Counted from the first letter of the stretch, positions 42,026 through 51,304 are shown. The stretch: DNA of 64,000 nucleotides from Calditrichales bacterium MX18-03 (GCA_021083345.1 JAJGRE010000001.1:372001-436000), one strand, 5' to 3'. The notes: generated by a model not told the origin, from the sequence alone. A program made the numbers and translations.

Positions 42026-43825
42026 TTGCGAACGCGCCTGCGTACTGTGAAAACCCGGGTCATCATCATGATGATCGTTTTTGCACTGGGCGTCGTCCTG
42101 TTGGTATCAACCTTCAGTTTTTATTTGGTAGGAAGCTTCCAGCGCAGAACAACCGTGGCTTCCGCCGAGTTCAACCTCCAGCTGGTGGCCGGACTGATCA
42201 ATCAAGACCTGACCAGCTTGGGTGCCCTTGGCAAATGGTGCGGTACAAACGCGCAGATCACGGACTATTTTCTGAAAAAGCAAGTCAATGCAGAACTCAG
42301 TTTGAGAGCCTTTGACCGTATGCGCGAAGAGTTCATGAACAACCGCACTTTCAATTACATCCACCGTCTTATTATTGTTGATGCGACCCTTGAAAAAATC
42401 CTTCAAATAGGAAACTTCTCCGGATCCACCCAGCCTTTAACGGTCTACAACATTGGCAGGCTCCATGATTTCAAACTTGGTACGCTTTCCGAATGGGAGG
42501 CCATCGTATCCGACCCGTACTCCATTCCAAATGTTGAGGTGCTTCCCATGCTGTATCCCGTGTACCATCCCAATAATTTTTACAGCATTGGCACCGTCTA
42601 TTTGGCTGCCTCTACCAATATTATAACAGACAAGCTCGCAAGCTATAAGCTTCCTGAGCACTCAAAGTTATACCTGACCCTTGGTGATAAAAGCTATCAG
42701 ATCCAGGATGGCCGCTTCCTCCCTGTGGGGCTTGAATATGAAACCTTGCAGCAGAAAATAAGCGATACTGCCAGGCCTAGAACCCATACCGAGCTGGTTC
42801 GCACCTCAGATGGCAGGAAATACATGCTTGTAAGCTACCCCGTTAGAAGCGGGATCGTTCTGACACAGCTGCTTCCCGAAGATTACACAGGCACATTCAA
42901 TGGTGAATGGGCCGTATTATTGTTCGGTCTTTGTGTCCTTATTGCCATTCTGGCTTTATCCGTTACGCTCAATATGGATAGAAGCATCAGCCGCCCTGTG
43001 GCTCTTCTCCGCAAGAAGATCGATGAAATTGCCGCCGGGGATTTTTCTCCAGATAAAACCATCGAATCCGATAGTGAAATCGGGGAGGTGGGGCGCGGTG
43101 TAAACCGTTTGTCCCGGGAGGTTTCGGAGCTCATGGAGCGGCGGCTCAGCGATGAGAAGCACGAGCAGGAATTAAAATACCGGATGCTTCAAAGCCAGAT
43201 TAACCCTCATTTTTTATACAATACGTTGAATTCCATCAAATGGATGGCGACGATCCAGAATGCAAATGGGATTGCTGAGATGACGACAGCGCTGTCTAGG
43301 CTTCTCAAAACTGTGGCCAAGGATATCCGGAAAACCGTGCCGCTGAGAGAAGAATTGCGTCTCCTGGACGATTATTTCCTGATTCAACAGTACCGATATG
43401 GCGGAAGTGTGACGCTGGAAAAAAGAGTGGAGGATGAAAGCCTGTTGGAATGCGAAATCCCACGGTTTGCCTTGCAGCCGCTGGTTGAAAATGCGATATT
43501 CCACGGAATCGAACCCAAGGGCATCGGGCATATTGTGCTGGAAGTGACCAGGCAAGCAGAGGATGTCCTTGTATCCATAAGCGATGATGGTGTGGGTATG
43601 AGCGCTGAAACCATCGCCCAGGTCCTTTTCGATGATACCGAAGCTGCCGCTTCCGATTTGCAGAAGCTGGGCATGCGCAGCGTGCATGAACGCATCCGGT
43701 ATGCATTCGGAGACAGCTATGGTCTATCCATAAAAAGTGAACCGGGCCAATTTACCACCATGATCATCCGCTTACGCGCACAATATGGTACAGGCTGGAG
43801 TAAGGAGGGATACGGTCGTGATTAA
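42026..43825 (+). CDS. YesM-type sensor histidine kinase
   Basis: A kinase of about 599 residues. The first membrane helix (about 12-38, IIMMIVFALGVVLLVSTFSF) is followed by an extracellular sensor of about 250 residues, a second helix (WAVLLFGLCVLIAILALSV), HAMP (SRPVALLRKKIDEIAAGDFS), and a LytS/YesM-type kinase core with the phospho-acceptor His in QSQINPHFLYNTLNSIKWM and the ATP-binding SDDGVGMS and LGMRSVHERI. The TTG 42026 start is supported by GGAGG 8 nt upstream and by the promoter position. It overlaps the regulator gene by 8 nt. It likely senses the imported sugar or its binding protein. Confidence 0.93.
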   Translation: MRTRLRTVKTRVIIMMIVFALGVVLLVSTFSFYLVGSFQRRTTVASAEFNLQLVAGLINQDLTSLGALGKWCGTNAQITDYFLKKQVNAELSLRAFDRMREEFMNNRTFNYIHRLIIVDATLEKILQIGNFSGSTQPLTVYNIGRLHDFKLGTLSEWEAIVSDPYSIPNVEVLPMLYPVYHPNNFYSIGTVYLAASTNIITDKLASYKLPEHSKLYLTLGDKSYQIQDGRFLPVGLEYETLQQKISDTARPRTHTELVRTSDGRKYMLVSYPVRSGIVLTQLLPEDYTGTFNGEWAVLLFGLCVLIAILALSVTLNMDRSISRPVALLRKKIDEIAAGDFSPDKTIESDSEIGEVGRGVNRLSREVSELMERRLSDEKHEQELKYRMLQSQINPHFLYNTLNSIKWMATIQNANGIAEMTTALSRLLKTVAKDIRKTVPLREELRLLDDYFLIQQYRYGGSVTLEKRVEDESLLECEIPRFALQPLVENAIFHGIEPKGIGHIVLEVTRQAEDVLVSISDDGVGMSAETIAQVLFDDTEAAASDLQKLGMRSVHERIRYAFGDSYGLSIKSEPGQFTTMIIRLRAQYGTGWSKEGYGRD

Positions 43826-45443
43826 GCTTTTGATTGCTGATGATGAGCCGCTGGTTTGCGTTGGAATCCAGTCCATGCTGAAATGGGATGAGCTGGAAGT
43901 CGAGATCGTAGGGACTGCCCGCAACGGCCAGCAAGCCTCGGAGATGATCCGGGACCTGCAGCCGGATATCGTCATAACGGATATAAAAATGCCGCTTCTG
44001 ACAGGGCTCGAGCTGATAAAAAGCTGCAGGGAGGCTTTTGGCCGTGTCCCGCTTTTTATCGTGCTCACCAGTTATGAGGAATTTGAGTATGCCCGTGAAG
44101 CCATGAAGTATCAAGCAGTGGATTATCTGATCAAGCTTGAGTTGGATGCGGAAGCGCTGCAGGCAGCGGTTACCAAGGCTATCCTGATTTTACGGGAAGT
44201 CAGACACACCCCGGCCTTGCTTATGCAGAAAAGCAGCATGCAGGCCCTGCGGGAAAAATTCTTTATCCGCTTGTTCAACAGCTTGTTTGACAGCGACGAA
44301 CAGTATTGCCTGCAGCGTGAGGACTTGGGCATAGACTTCTCTTCGTCCTTCTATGCAGTGGGTTATTGTGAGATCCAGGTTTCGGAAAATGCGCCGGTGA
44401 GCGGTGAGAAGCTGCTTTCACTCTGTACAAGCACCACCCAGATGGTCAGGGAAACCTTAAGCCGATTCCTCCCTTGCTACGTTACAACCCTTGACCTGCG
44501 GCACTTTACCGTTATACTCTGCCTCTCTGATGAGCAAGTATCCAACTGGAGGACACTAGCAAGCAATGCCATCCAAAAGACTCTTACACTCCTGCACAAT
44601 TATTTCAGTGTCAGCGTCAGGATTGCGCTTGGACATATCGTGGAGGAGCCCCGCCTGATCGGGGCAAGCTATCAGTCCGCACGCCGGGGCTTTCACGAAA
44701 CCACAAAGGTAAAACCCATCATTTTCTGTGACGTGGGACACTCCGACCTTGAGGAGGCAGCCCATTTGCATGAAATACGCACCAGTATTCGCCGTGCCAT
44801 GGAGGAAATCGACATCAATACGCTTTCGCATACGCTTACAACCATTGCCGGTGAATTGAGCGCCTTCCCAGAACGGCGCTTGCAAGCAATGGACGCTGCA
44901 TATAGTATATTGTACATGGCCATTTCGCTGCTGCCGGATGGTGAAAAAATGGTAGAGCAGATTTTTTCCCATGAGCCGGACGGCTATCGCGTTATCTACC
45001 GCCTCAAGACAACGGAGGAAATCGCCGAATGGATCAGGCAGCTGCGGGACGGTCTCGGTGAGCTGCTGCATTCGCAGAAGCACCGATATAAGCGCCAAGT
45101 CATAACGAATATTCAGGAGTATATTCGAAGCAACCTCAAAAAGAAGCTGACCCTCAACAGCGTTGCGGCTGCATTCAACTTCAGCCCAAATTATCTGAGC
45201 CAGCTGTTTGCCAAGTATGCGGGAGAAAGCTTTGTCGAGTATGTAACAGGTGTCCGCATCGCCGTCGCCAAAGAGCTTCTGAGCCAGGACGAGATCCGCA
45301 TATATGAGGTGGCAGAGCAGCTGGGCTTTGAAAGTGCGTTTTACTTCAGCAAGGTGTTTAAAAAGGTAGAAGGCATATCCCCTAGAGAATACCTTCAAAG
45401 AACAGGAAATGCGGAGTCAGCGTATAGACATAAGGAGAATTAA
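43818..45443 (+). CDS. YesN-type response regulator with AraC output domain
   Basis: A 541-residue regulator. The receiver domain has LLIADDEPLV, phospho-acceptor Asp in IVITDIKMP, the Ser/Thr in VLTSYEEF and the Lys in DYLIKLEL, where the usual following Pro is replaced by Leu. A long middle region (about 130-430) precedes the AraC/XylS HTH pair: LKKKLTLNSVAAAFNFSPNYLSQLFAKYAG and IYEVAEQLGFESAFYFSKVFKKVEGISP. The start is GTG 43818 inside the kinase end, which means coupling. It is the likely activator of the divergent uronate operon and of the genes just downstream. Confidence 0.93.
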   Translation: MIKLLIADDEPLVCVGIQSMLKWDELEVEIVGTARNGQQASEMIRDLQPDIVITDIKMPLLTGLELIKSCREAFGRVPLFIVLTSYEEFEYAREAMKYQAVDYLIKLELDAEALQAAVTKAILILREVRHTPALLMQKSSMQALREKFFIRLFNSLFDSDEQYCLQREDLGIDFSSSFYAVGYCEIQVSENAPVSGEKLLSLCTSTTQMVRETLSRFLPCYVTTLDLRHFTVILCLSDEQVSNWRTLASNAIQKTLTLLHNYFSVSVRIALGHIVEEPRLIGASYQSARRGFHETTKVKPIIFCDVGHSDLEEAAHLHEIRTSIRRAMEEIDINTLSHTLTTIAGELSAFPERRLQAMDAAYSILYMAISLLPDGEKMVEQIFSHEPDGYRVIYRLKTTEEIAEWIRQLRDGLGELLHSQKHRYKRQVITNIQEYIRSNLKKKLTLNSVAAAFNFSPNYLSQLFAKYAGESFVEYVTGVRIAVAKELLSQDEIRIYEVAEQLGFESAFYFSKVFKKVEGISPREYLQRTGNAESAYRHKEN

Positions 45444-47240
45444 ATGCTTAGCGAATATATTTCAAAACTGCCTCAAAATCTGAAGCCTTTCGCGCCCTTT
45501 CCGTCTTGGACAGGGCGGGCTGAGTGGTCAATGCTGCCCGCTGGCCTGGCTGCACAGCTGGTGGCTCGCGGTGAGCAGTATCTTGGGTTCTCGTACCCTC
45601 AAATACTGGCCACCGATTATATGGCCTATTGCCGCACCGGCAACCGGGTGAATTTTGAAGACAAATATTTCGCCAGGCGCCGGGCATTGTGCGCGCTGGT
45701 ACTGGCAGAGTGCGCCGAGTGCAAGGGGCGTTTTATGGACGACATTGTTAATGCGGTCCTGCTGATTTGCGAGGAAAGCGGCTGGCAGCTTCCGGCACAC
45801 AATACCTATGTGCGGGATACGCCTGCATGGCCCCTCCCTGACTGCACCCGTCCGCTATTGGATCTGTTTGCCTGTGAAACAGGCGCCTTGCTTGCAGTGG
45901 CAGGCTATTTATTAAAGGGTAAGCTGGCAACGCACAGTCCGCTTGTCGTGAAGCGTATGGCACATGAGCTGAACGTACGCATTCTGACGCCCTATCTGAC
46001 AGACTGGTTCTGGTGGATGGGCGGTCATGGCGAGTCAACAAACAATTGGACGGTATGGTGCACTCAAAATGTCCTGATATGCGCATTTCTCTCAGATATC
46101 CCGGCAGCGGACCGCTTCTCCATTATGAAAAAGGCAGCCGACAGCACCGATGCTTTTTTGGATGAATATGGTGAGGACGGCTGCTGTGACGAGGGAGCTC
46201 AGTACTACCGTCACGCCGGGCTGTGCCTTTTCAACATCCTGGAGATACTGAACAACGTTTCCGGCGGCACCTTTGCCCCCCTATGGCGCCATGTAAAAAT
46301 AAGGAATATAGCGCGGTACATTCTCAATGTCCATGTGGATGGCCCCTATTACATCAATTTTGCAGACTGCTCTCCCATAGCCGGACCAGCCGGCGCACGG
46401 GAATTCCTGTTCGGGAAACGGTGCAATGACGCCGAACTCTGTGACTTTGCAGCGGCGCAGTGGCTTAACTGCGAGGAAAAGAACTTGCCGGAGGAATGCA
46501 ACCTTTTCTACCGCACGCAGTCTGCTTTTACGGCGCAGGAAATGACCGGGCACTCCAGAAACGCAGTCATACAGCATCCCGAGATATATTATCCCAGCAC
46601 CGGCTTATTCATCGCAAGGGATTGCACTTACTGCCTGGCCGTCAAGGCGGGCGGTAATGATGACAGCCACAACCACAATGACGTCGGCAGCTTCATGCTT
46701 TATAAGAGTGGGGTCCCCTTTCTCATTGACATCGGAGTGGAAAGCTACACCGCAAAGACCTTTTCGGCACAGCGGTATGACATTTGGACGATGCAATCCT
46801 CCTGGCACAACCTCCCTGATTTTGACGGACTTATGCAGCAGGCTGGTGAGCGTTTCTGCGCCGCCGATGTGCGTACGGCGTTCAGCGATGCTGAAAGCGC
46901 CATATCCATGCAGCTCAAGAATGCATGGCCGCCGGAGAGCAGGCTTAAGAGCTACAGCCGCAGCGTCACCCTTTTCAAGAACAAGCAAGTGGTATTGCTA
47001 GACACGTGCGAGGGAGCGTATCAGGCTGCTGTACTGAACCTGATGTTCTGTCAAAAGCCGGAGGTTCATGCAAACAGCATCGTTATATCTGAGCTCGGCT
47101 CGATTACTGTAGAAGGCGGGACGGGAATCTCCTGCCAAGCCATACCTGTTTCCGACGCGCGGCTGCTGCTTGCATGGCCCGATACACTTTACCGCGTGCG
47201 CATAGCCTTTGATAAAACCCTAGCACTGACCATTACATAA
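45444..47240 (+). CDS. Heparinase II/III-like protein, predicted cytoplasmic
   Basis: A 598-residue protein without signal peptide. The N-terminal helical domain contains the WWMGGHGESTNNWTVWCTQN region and DEGAQYYRHAGLCLFNILEIL. The C-terminal beta domain contains NDDSHNHNDVGSFMLYKSGVPFLIDIGVESYT, the heparinase II/III core. Candidate catalytic Asn (STNNWT), Tyr (QYYRHAG) and His (SHNHND) are present. It differs from the 668-residue lyase in length and in the His motif, so it probably acts on another bond or size. It starts on the base after the regulator stop (AAGGAG site) and precedes a discoidin-like protein. Confidence 0.88.
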   Translation: MLSEYISKLPQNLKPFAPFPSWTGRAEWSMLPAGLAAQLVARGEQYLGFSYPQILATDYMAYCRTGNRVNFEDKYFARRRALCALVLAECAECKGRFMDDIVNAVLLICEESGWQLPAHNTYVRDTPAWPLPDCTRPLLDLFACETGALLAVAGYLLKGKLATHSPLVVKRMAHELNVRILTPYLTDWFWWMGGHGESTNNWTVWCTQNVLICAFLSDIPAADRFSIMKKAADSTDAFLDEYGEDGCCDEGAQYYRHAGLCLFNILEILNNVSGGTFAPLWRHVKIRNIARYILNVHVDGPYYINFADCSPIAGPAGAREFLFGKRCNDAELCDFAAAQWLNCEEKNLPEECNLFYRTQSAFTAQEMTGHSRNAVIQHPEIYYPSTGLFIARDCTYCLAVKAGGNDDSHNHNDVGSFMLYKSGVPFLIDIGVESYTAKTFSAQRYDIWTMQSSWHNLPDFDGLMQQAGERFCAADVRTAFSDAESAISMQLKNAWPPESRLKSYSRSVTLFKNKQVVLLDTCEGAYQAAVLNLMFCQKPEVHANSIVISELGSITVEGGTGISCQAIPVSDARLLLAWPDTLYRVRIAFDKTLALTIT

Positions 47241-47253
47241 GGAGTGAATGTAT

Positions 47254-48051
47254 ATGAGCATTATCAAGTTAAAAATACATGACAAGCAGAGCCATACGCT
47301 GGTGTCCAGCGAGGCAGGGTCACATATTGAGCTGCTGTATACCGCCGCCTACCAGGAGGGTGACCGTATCCGTCTGGAAAGCAGCGAGCCTGGCGTATTC
47401 TGCGAAATCCGGCTTGACGACAGCATGCTGCCTGCCATCGTGTATATTGCCCGCAAAGAAATCAATTTTGAGATTCCCTTTGGCGAAAAGCGCTCAAGCT
47501 ACTCGCCAAAATCCTTCAGCGGCAGCAGGCACCTGATCTCTGCACGGCTTCTTGATGTCGAAACCATTCACGGCCGCCGCAACCTTGCCCTGAACCCGTA
47601 TGACAGGCATGGCGATACAGGCCTTTTCCCCCATGCTTCAGCCAACGTCGAAACCCGCGGAGAGTCCAAGTTTGCTGCCCGGAATGTCATTGACGGCATA
47701 TTTGCAAATGCCTCCCATGGCGAATACCCATTCCAGAGCTGGGGAATCAACCAAAGGGCGGATGCCGAGCTCAGGCTTGAATTCGGATGCGCCGTGGAAA
47801 TTGATGAGGTGCGCCTGACGCTGCGCGCCGACTTCCCTCATGATAATTACTGGACGCAGGCCACTGTTTTGTTCTCGGATGGCAGTACCGAGGTTCTGTC
47901 TCTTGTAAAAACCCATTTGCCGCAAGCCTTTAAGCTTGCGAAAAGGAAAGTAGAGTGGCTTGCGCTGAAGGAACTTGTCAAGTCTGATGAGGCATCGCCC
48001 TTCCCAGCGCTCACACAATTGGAAGTCTGGGGTTTCGTTGCAGACAGGTAA
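47254..48051 (+). CDS. Discoidin-like carbohydrate-binding protein, predicted cytoplasmic
   Basis: A 265-residue soluble protein. The N-terminal 100 residues look like a beta domain with the stretch ARKEINFEIPFGEKRSSYSP. The C-terminal part (about 110-260) has the pattern NLALNPYDRHGDTGLFPHA, FAARNVIDGIFANASHGEYPFQSWGINQ and TLRADFPHDNYWTQATVLFSDGS, typical of F5/8-type C (discoidin) sugar-binding modules. No signal peptide is seen. ATG 47254 follows GGAG, 9 nt away. It directly follows the heparinase-like gene, so it may bind the lyase or its oligosaccharide substrate. Enzyme activity is not evident. Confidence 0.75.
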   Translation: MSIIKLKIHDKQSHTLVSSEAGSHIELLYTAAYQEGDRIRLESSEPGVFCEIRLDDSMLPAIVYIARKEINFEIPFGEKRSSYSPKSFSGSRHLISARLLDVETIHGRRNLALNPYDRHGDTGLFPHASANVETRGESKFAARNVIDGIFANASHGEYPFQSWGINQRADAELRLEFGCAVEIDEVRLTLRADFPHDNYWTQATVLFSDGSTEVLSLVKTHLPQAFKLAKRKVEWLALKELVKSDEASPFPALTQLEVWGFVADR

Positions 48052-48115
48052 CAAAATTCAGGTATCTGCATAATATGTATGGATGCAAATTATCTTATGT
48101 TAAGGGGCGCGAATT

Positions 48116-48343
48116 ATGGAATCAGACAGATTTCCGGCGGATTCACAAAGCATGCAGCAATACCTGAATACACAAATCGGAAAAAAGGTGCAGGTGGAGT
48201 TTTTGATTGGCACCGGCACCCTGGCTTACCGGACAGGAATTTTGTCCAGCGTCGGAACAGACCATATCATCATTACCGGTCCCTCCGGCTTGAAAACTGT
48301 AGCAGATCTATTCTCAATCAAGTTTGTGAATATCCTTGACTAG
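48116..48343 (+). CDS. GerQ-like spore coat protein (75 aa)
   Basis: A 75-residue protein that reads MESDRFPADSQSMQQYLNTQ and then IGKKVQVEFLIGTGTLAYRTGILSSVGTDHIIITGPSG. The form QYLNTQIGKKVQVEF...GIL..VG.DHIII resembles the C-terminal beta domain of GerQ, a coat protein needed for germination, but the N-terminal tail is short. ATG 48116 follows AAGGGGCG. CATAATAT upstream resembles a mother-cell sigma -10 box, which is weak evidence. A terminator follows, so it is a single-gene unit. Confidence 0.55.
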   Translation: MESDRFPADSQSMQQYLNTQIGKKVQVEFLIGTGTLAYRTGILSSVGTDHIIITGPSGLKTVADLFSIKFVNILD

Positions 48344-48362
48344 ACGGATGTTAATCGCCATG

Positions 48363-48397
48363 AGAAGATCTCTCCCTTCGGATAGGTCTTCTTTTAT
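48363..48397 (+). terminator. Terminator after the GerQ-like gene
   Basis: AGAAGA pairs with TCTTCT, with further inner pairing around loop CTTC, followed by TTT. It lies 20 nt after the stop. Confidence 0.65.
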
Positions 48398-48439
48398 TTG
48401 TCAAATTCTGATAAAATGATATAGAACAGGAGGATACCA

Positions 48440-48919
48440 ATGAAAACATACAGTTCTATTTTGAGAAACACAGATAAGATGAAATACTTCACGGATATGC
48501 GGGTCATTTTTGATGCACTGGATGGGAAGCAAAAGAACTACAATTGGCTTGTCAGTGACATCGAGCTGAATCTCTATCCCGATGCTTCCTGGTATGACGA
48601 ACCTTTTATCTGGATCTCCGGCAGCGAGCTGACTGATTTTGTTTATAAGAATCAGCTTCAGTACAGATGGGCTGTTTTCTCCGGATTTAAGGAGAATATC
48701 CGGATTGATGCCAACAACCTGACTAACCTGCCCTTTGCGGAAGGAAATTCGGGTTTTTGGCGGGACGAGCCTAAAATTCAACATCCCCTTGCAGAGCTTG
48801 AGATCGTATGTTGGGACAGCTCGCTTACGTTATTTTTAAGCAAGGACCCTGGACTGGCCCGGAAATTCGGATCTTATTTCAAGGAAGCTCAAGATTTAAG
48901 CACTTACAATATGTCATAG
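48440..48919 (+). CDS. Protein of unknown function (159 aa)
   Basis: A 159-residue soluble protein starting MKTYSSILRNTDKMKYFTDM. It contains WLVSDIELNLYPDASWYDEPFIWISGSELTDFV and PLAELEIVCWDSSLTLFLSKD, a mixed alpha/beta pattern with many aromatic residues, perhaps one domain. ATG follows AGGAGGATACCA. It lies 34 bp upstream of the SplB-like gene on the same strand and may share its transcript. No family is recognised. Confidence 0.75.
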   Translation: MKTYSSILRNTDKMKYFTDMRVIFDALDGKQKNYNWLVSDIELNLYPDASWYDEPFIWISGSELTDFVYKNQLQYRWAVFSGFKENIRIDANNLTNLPFAEGNSGFWRDEPKIQHPLAELEIVCWDSSLTLFLSKDPGLARKFGSYFKEAQDLSTYNMS

Positions 48920-48953
48920 CTCTTAATGGTATAAAATGTAGGGAGGCTCAAGT

Positions 48954-49862
48954 ATGTCGGACACAAACACGCCTGATCTGTCAGGGGAAGCATGCTCAAA
49001 GACAGAATATAAAGAAATCCGGTGTCAAAGCGCATTGACTCAGCTGAAAAGAAAAATCCCTTACGGTTGGGACTTGAACCTATACAGAGGCTGCCAGCAC
49101 GGCTGCCGCTACTGCTATGCCATGTATTCCCACAAGTACATGGCATCGGACCGCTTCTTCGAGGACATCTTTATAAAAACAAATATCGTTGACGAACTGG
49201 AAAAGGAATTACGGTCGGACACCTGGAGAAGAGAGGTCATCAATATCGGCGGCGTCACTGACAGCTATCAGCCTGCCGAGGCCCATTATAAGCTGATGCC
49301 TGAAATATTGAAGCTGCTGATCAAGTATAAGACACCGGCCATTATTTCCACCAAATCCGACCTGGTCCTGCGGGATTTCGACCTGATTGACCGGCTGTCG
49401 CGGATTACCTATATCAACGTAGCAGCTACGATCATTGCAGCAGATGAAGAAACCCGCCTGCTGCTTGAACCCGGCTCCGCTCCGGTTTCCGACAGGTTCA
49501 ACATGCTGCGGGAATTCAGGAAAACCAATGCCTCCGTGGGCTTGCACCTGATGCCCATCATTCCTTATATCACCGACAGCCCTGAGAATTTTGACCGGCT
49601 GTTTCAGCAGGCTGCTGAGTGCCAGGTCCATTACGTTTTACCCGGAACCTTGTACCTGAGAGGCAACACCCGAAGCTATTTCTTTGACTTCGTTTCAGAC
49701 AAGTTCCCGCATCTGTATGACCCTCTAAAGGCCCTTTACAAAACCGGCGGAGCGGATAAAAGCTACAAAGCGGCGCTCTATCCCATGGTCAACGGTTTAA
49801 GGGAGAAATACGGTCTCTCTAGCAGCTACATGGCGCCTATGCGGGAAAAGCTGAAGCCGTGA
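48954..49862 (+). CDS. SplB-like radical SAM protein
   Basis: A 302-residue radical SAM protein of the spore photoproduct lyase-like group (Rv2578c type). The 4Fe-4S motif CQHGCRYC (three Cys, about residues 44-51) follows IPYGWDLNLYRG, and YAMYSHKYMASDRFFEDIF matches the SplB-like N-terminal half. INIGGVTDSYQPAEAHY, ISTKSDLVLRD and LHLMPIIPYITDSPENF follow. The group is found beside DNA repair genes. The Y-family polymerase gene converges on it with a 5-bp gap. Whether it repairs DNA lesions or does other chemistry is not settled by sequence. Confidence 0.9.
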   Translation: MSDTNTPDLSGEACSKTEYKEIRCQSALTQLKRKIPYGWDLNLYRGCQHGCRYCYAMYSHKYMASDRFFEDIFIKTNIVDELEKELRSDTWRREVINIGGVTDSYQPAEAHYKLMPEILKLLIKYKTPAIISTKSDLVLRDFDLIDRLSRITYINVAATIIAADEETRLLLEPGSAPVSDRFNMLREFRKTNASVGLHLMPIIPYITDSPENFDRLFQQAAECQVHYVLPGTLYLRGNTRSYFFDFVSDKFPHLYDPLKALYKTGGADKSYKAALYPMVNGLREKYGLSSSYMAPMREKLKP

Positions 49863-49867
49863 ACCCG

Positions 49868-51136
49868 CTACAATATGCTGCTCATAACCGGATAGTCTTC
49901 CGCACCGGAGCCCCCCATCATGGGTGCAAAGTTCCCGTCCGCGAACACAGCCCGCATCACGGCGCTGTTGCCGTAGCGGCTCCGTATCCGGTCTATGGCC
50001 GCATCCAGCGCCATCTTCTTGTCCTTCTGCTCCTGGTCAAACACCGTCATCTGCATGAAATCATCCGCTGTCAGGTCGGTTACCCGTACCCCCAGATGAC
50101 GGAGCTTCTCACCCTTCCAGCCCTCGTCAAACAGCTCTTTGACCACCCCGAAGATCTCCATGGTCACATTGGTGGCTGCAAAGATCTTGCGCTGGTGTGA
50201 ATAGCCCTGCAATTGGTCGGTCCGGAACTCCACCGATATGACCCTGCAGCAGGCACGGGCTGCCCGGAGCCGCAGAGAAACAGACTCCGTCAGGCTGAGC
50301 AGCACCTTGTATGCGTCCTCATGTGTGTCCACATCATGCTTGATGGTGGTGCTGTTCCCTATGCCCTTCATGATCAGGTTGTACCCGGCATGTACCGGCG
50401 ACTCATCCAGTCCATTGGCATAGCACCATACCACGTTCCCGAAGGATTTCAGCTTGTCGCACAGGAACTTCCTGTCAGCCCTGGCTAATTCTCCGATGGT
50501 GTAGATGTTCATCAGCTTCAGCTTCTTTTCCGTCTGCCTTCCCACCATGAACAGCTCCCGTACCGGCAGCGGCCACATCTTCTTCTCTATCTCCTCCCGG
50601 GTCATCAGGGTATGGACCATGTCCGGCTTTTTCAGCTCCCCGGCCATTTTCGCCGTCAATTTATTGGGCCCTATCCCCACATTGACGGTAAAGCCAAGCT
50701 CTTTCCTGATCCGGTCCTTGATCCGATGTGCCGCCTCCACCGGCTCTCCGAAATGGGGCTGCATATTGGTATATTCCATAAAGACCTCGTCCACAGAAAA
50801 GCGCTGCACCTTCGGCGAGTACTCCTCCAGCACCGCATAGAGCGCATTGCTGCATTTCATGTACAGGTCATAGTTCGGGGGAACCACCACCAGTGAAGGA
50901 CACTTCTGGAGCGCCTGCCACAACACCTCTCCCGTCTCCACGCCATACTTCTTTGCCGGTGTACTTTTTGCAAGGATGATTCCCCGCCGCTCCGCCTGGT
51001 TCCCGCCTACCGCACTGGGGATTTCCCGAAGATCCAGGGTAGAACCCCGCTGCAGGTCGTAGGTTGCCTGCCACGCCAAAAACGCAGAGTTAACGTCTAC
51101 ATGCATGATGATCCTTCTATGTCCGGCCATACTCAT
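49868..51136 (-). CDS. dinB: Y-family DNA polymerase (Pol IV/DinB)
   Basis: A 422-residue translesion polymerase. The palm contains IIMHVDVNSAFLAWQ (first catalytic Asp) and VQRFSVDEVFMEYTNM (Asp-Glu pair). The finger/thumb parts include PNKLTAKMAGELKKPDMVHTLM and the little-finger start NLIMKGIGNSTTIKHDVDTHEDA. It is larger than typical DinB (about 350) but collinear with it. GAAGAAGGTG precedes the start. A LexA-type box lies about 155 bp upstream, so SOS induction is likely. It converges on the SplB-like radical SAM gene. Confidence 0.94.
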   Translation of the reverse strand: MSMAGHRRIIMHVDVNSAFLAWQATYDLQRGSTLDLREIPSAVGGNQAERRGIILAKSTPAKKYGVETGEVLWQALQKCPSLVVVPPNYDLYMKCSNALYAVLEEYSPKVQRFSVDEVFMEYTNMQPHFGEPVEAAHRIKDRIRKELGFTVNVGIGPNKLTAKMAGELKKPDMVHTLMTREEIEKKMWPLPVRELFMVGRQTEKKLKLMNIYTIGELARADRKFLCDKLKSFGNVVWCYANGLDESPVHAGYNLIMKGIGNSTTIKHDVDTHEDAYKVLLSLTESVSLRLRAARACCRVISVEFRTDQLQGYSHQRKIFAATNVTMEIFGVVKELFDEGWKGEKLRHLGVRVTDLTADDFMQMTVFDQEQKDKKMALDAAIDRIRSRYGNSAVMRAVFADGNFAPMMGGSGAEDYPVMSSIL

Positions 51137-51292
51137 TCATGACACCTTCTTCAATGATGCTTTATACTGTAATGATAATATTACCAGAGAATTGGCAATC
51201 ATAAAAACGCCGCTTTTGCGCCTGACGGACCATGGCACCCTATTAAACCCTGTCCTAAGGCATATTTTGCATTTTTTTATAGTTTTTCATGC

Positions 51293-51304
51293 GAACATAT
51301 GTTC
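51293..51304 (-). promoter_or_regulatory. LexA/SOS box upstream of dinB
   Basis: The palindrome GAACATATGTTC (within CGAACATATGTTCT) matches the Gram-positive LexA consensus of GAAC, four bases, GTTC. It lies 157 bp upstream of the dinB start on the minus strand. The stretch between holds only a short open frame without clear features. Confidence 0.75.

Noticed and set aside
51137-51290. A short peptide (about 19 codons) before dinB as a YolD-like partner
   Set aside because: Too short and without similarity to YolD; only a weak ribosome site.
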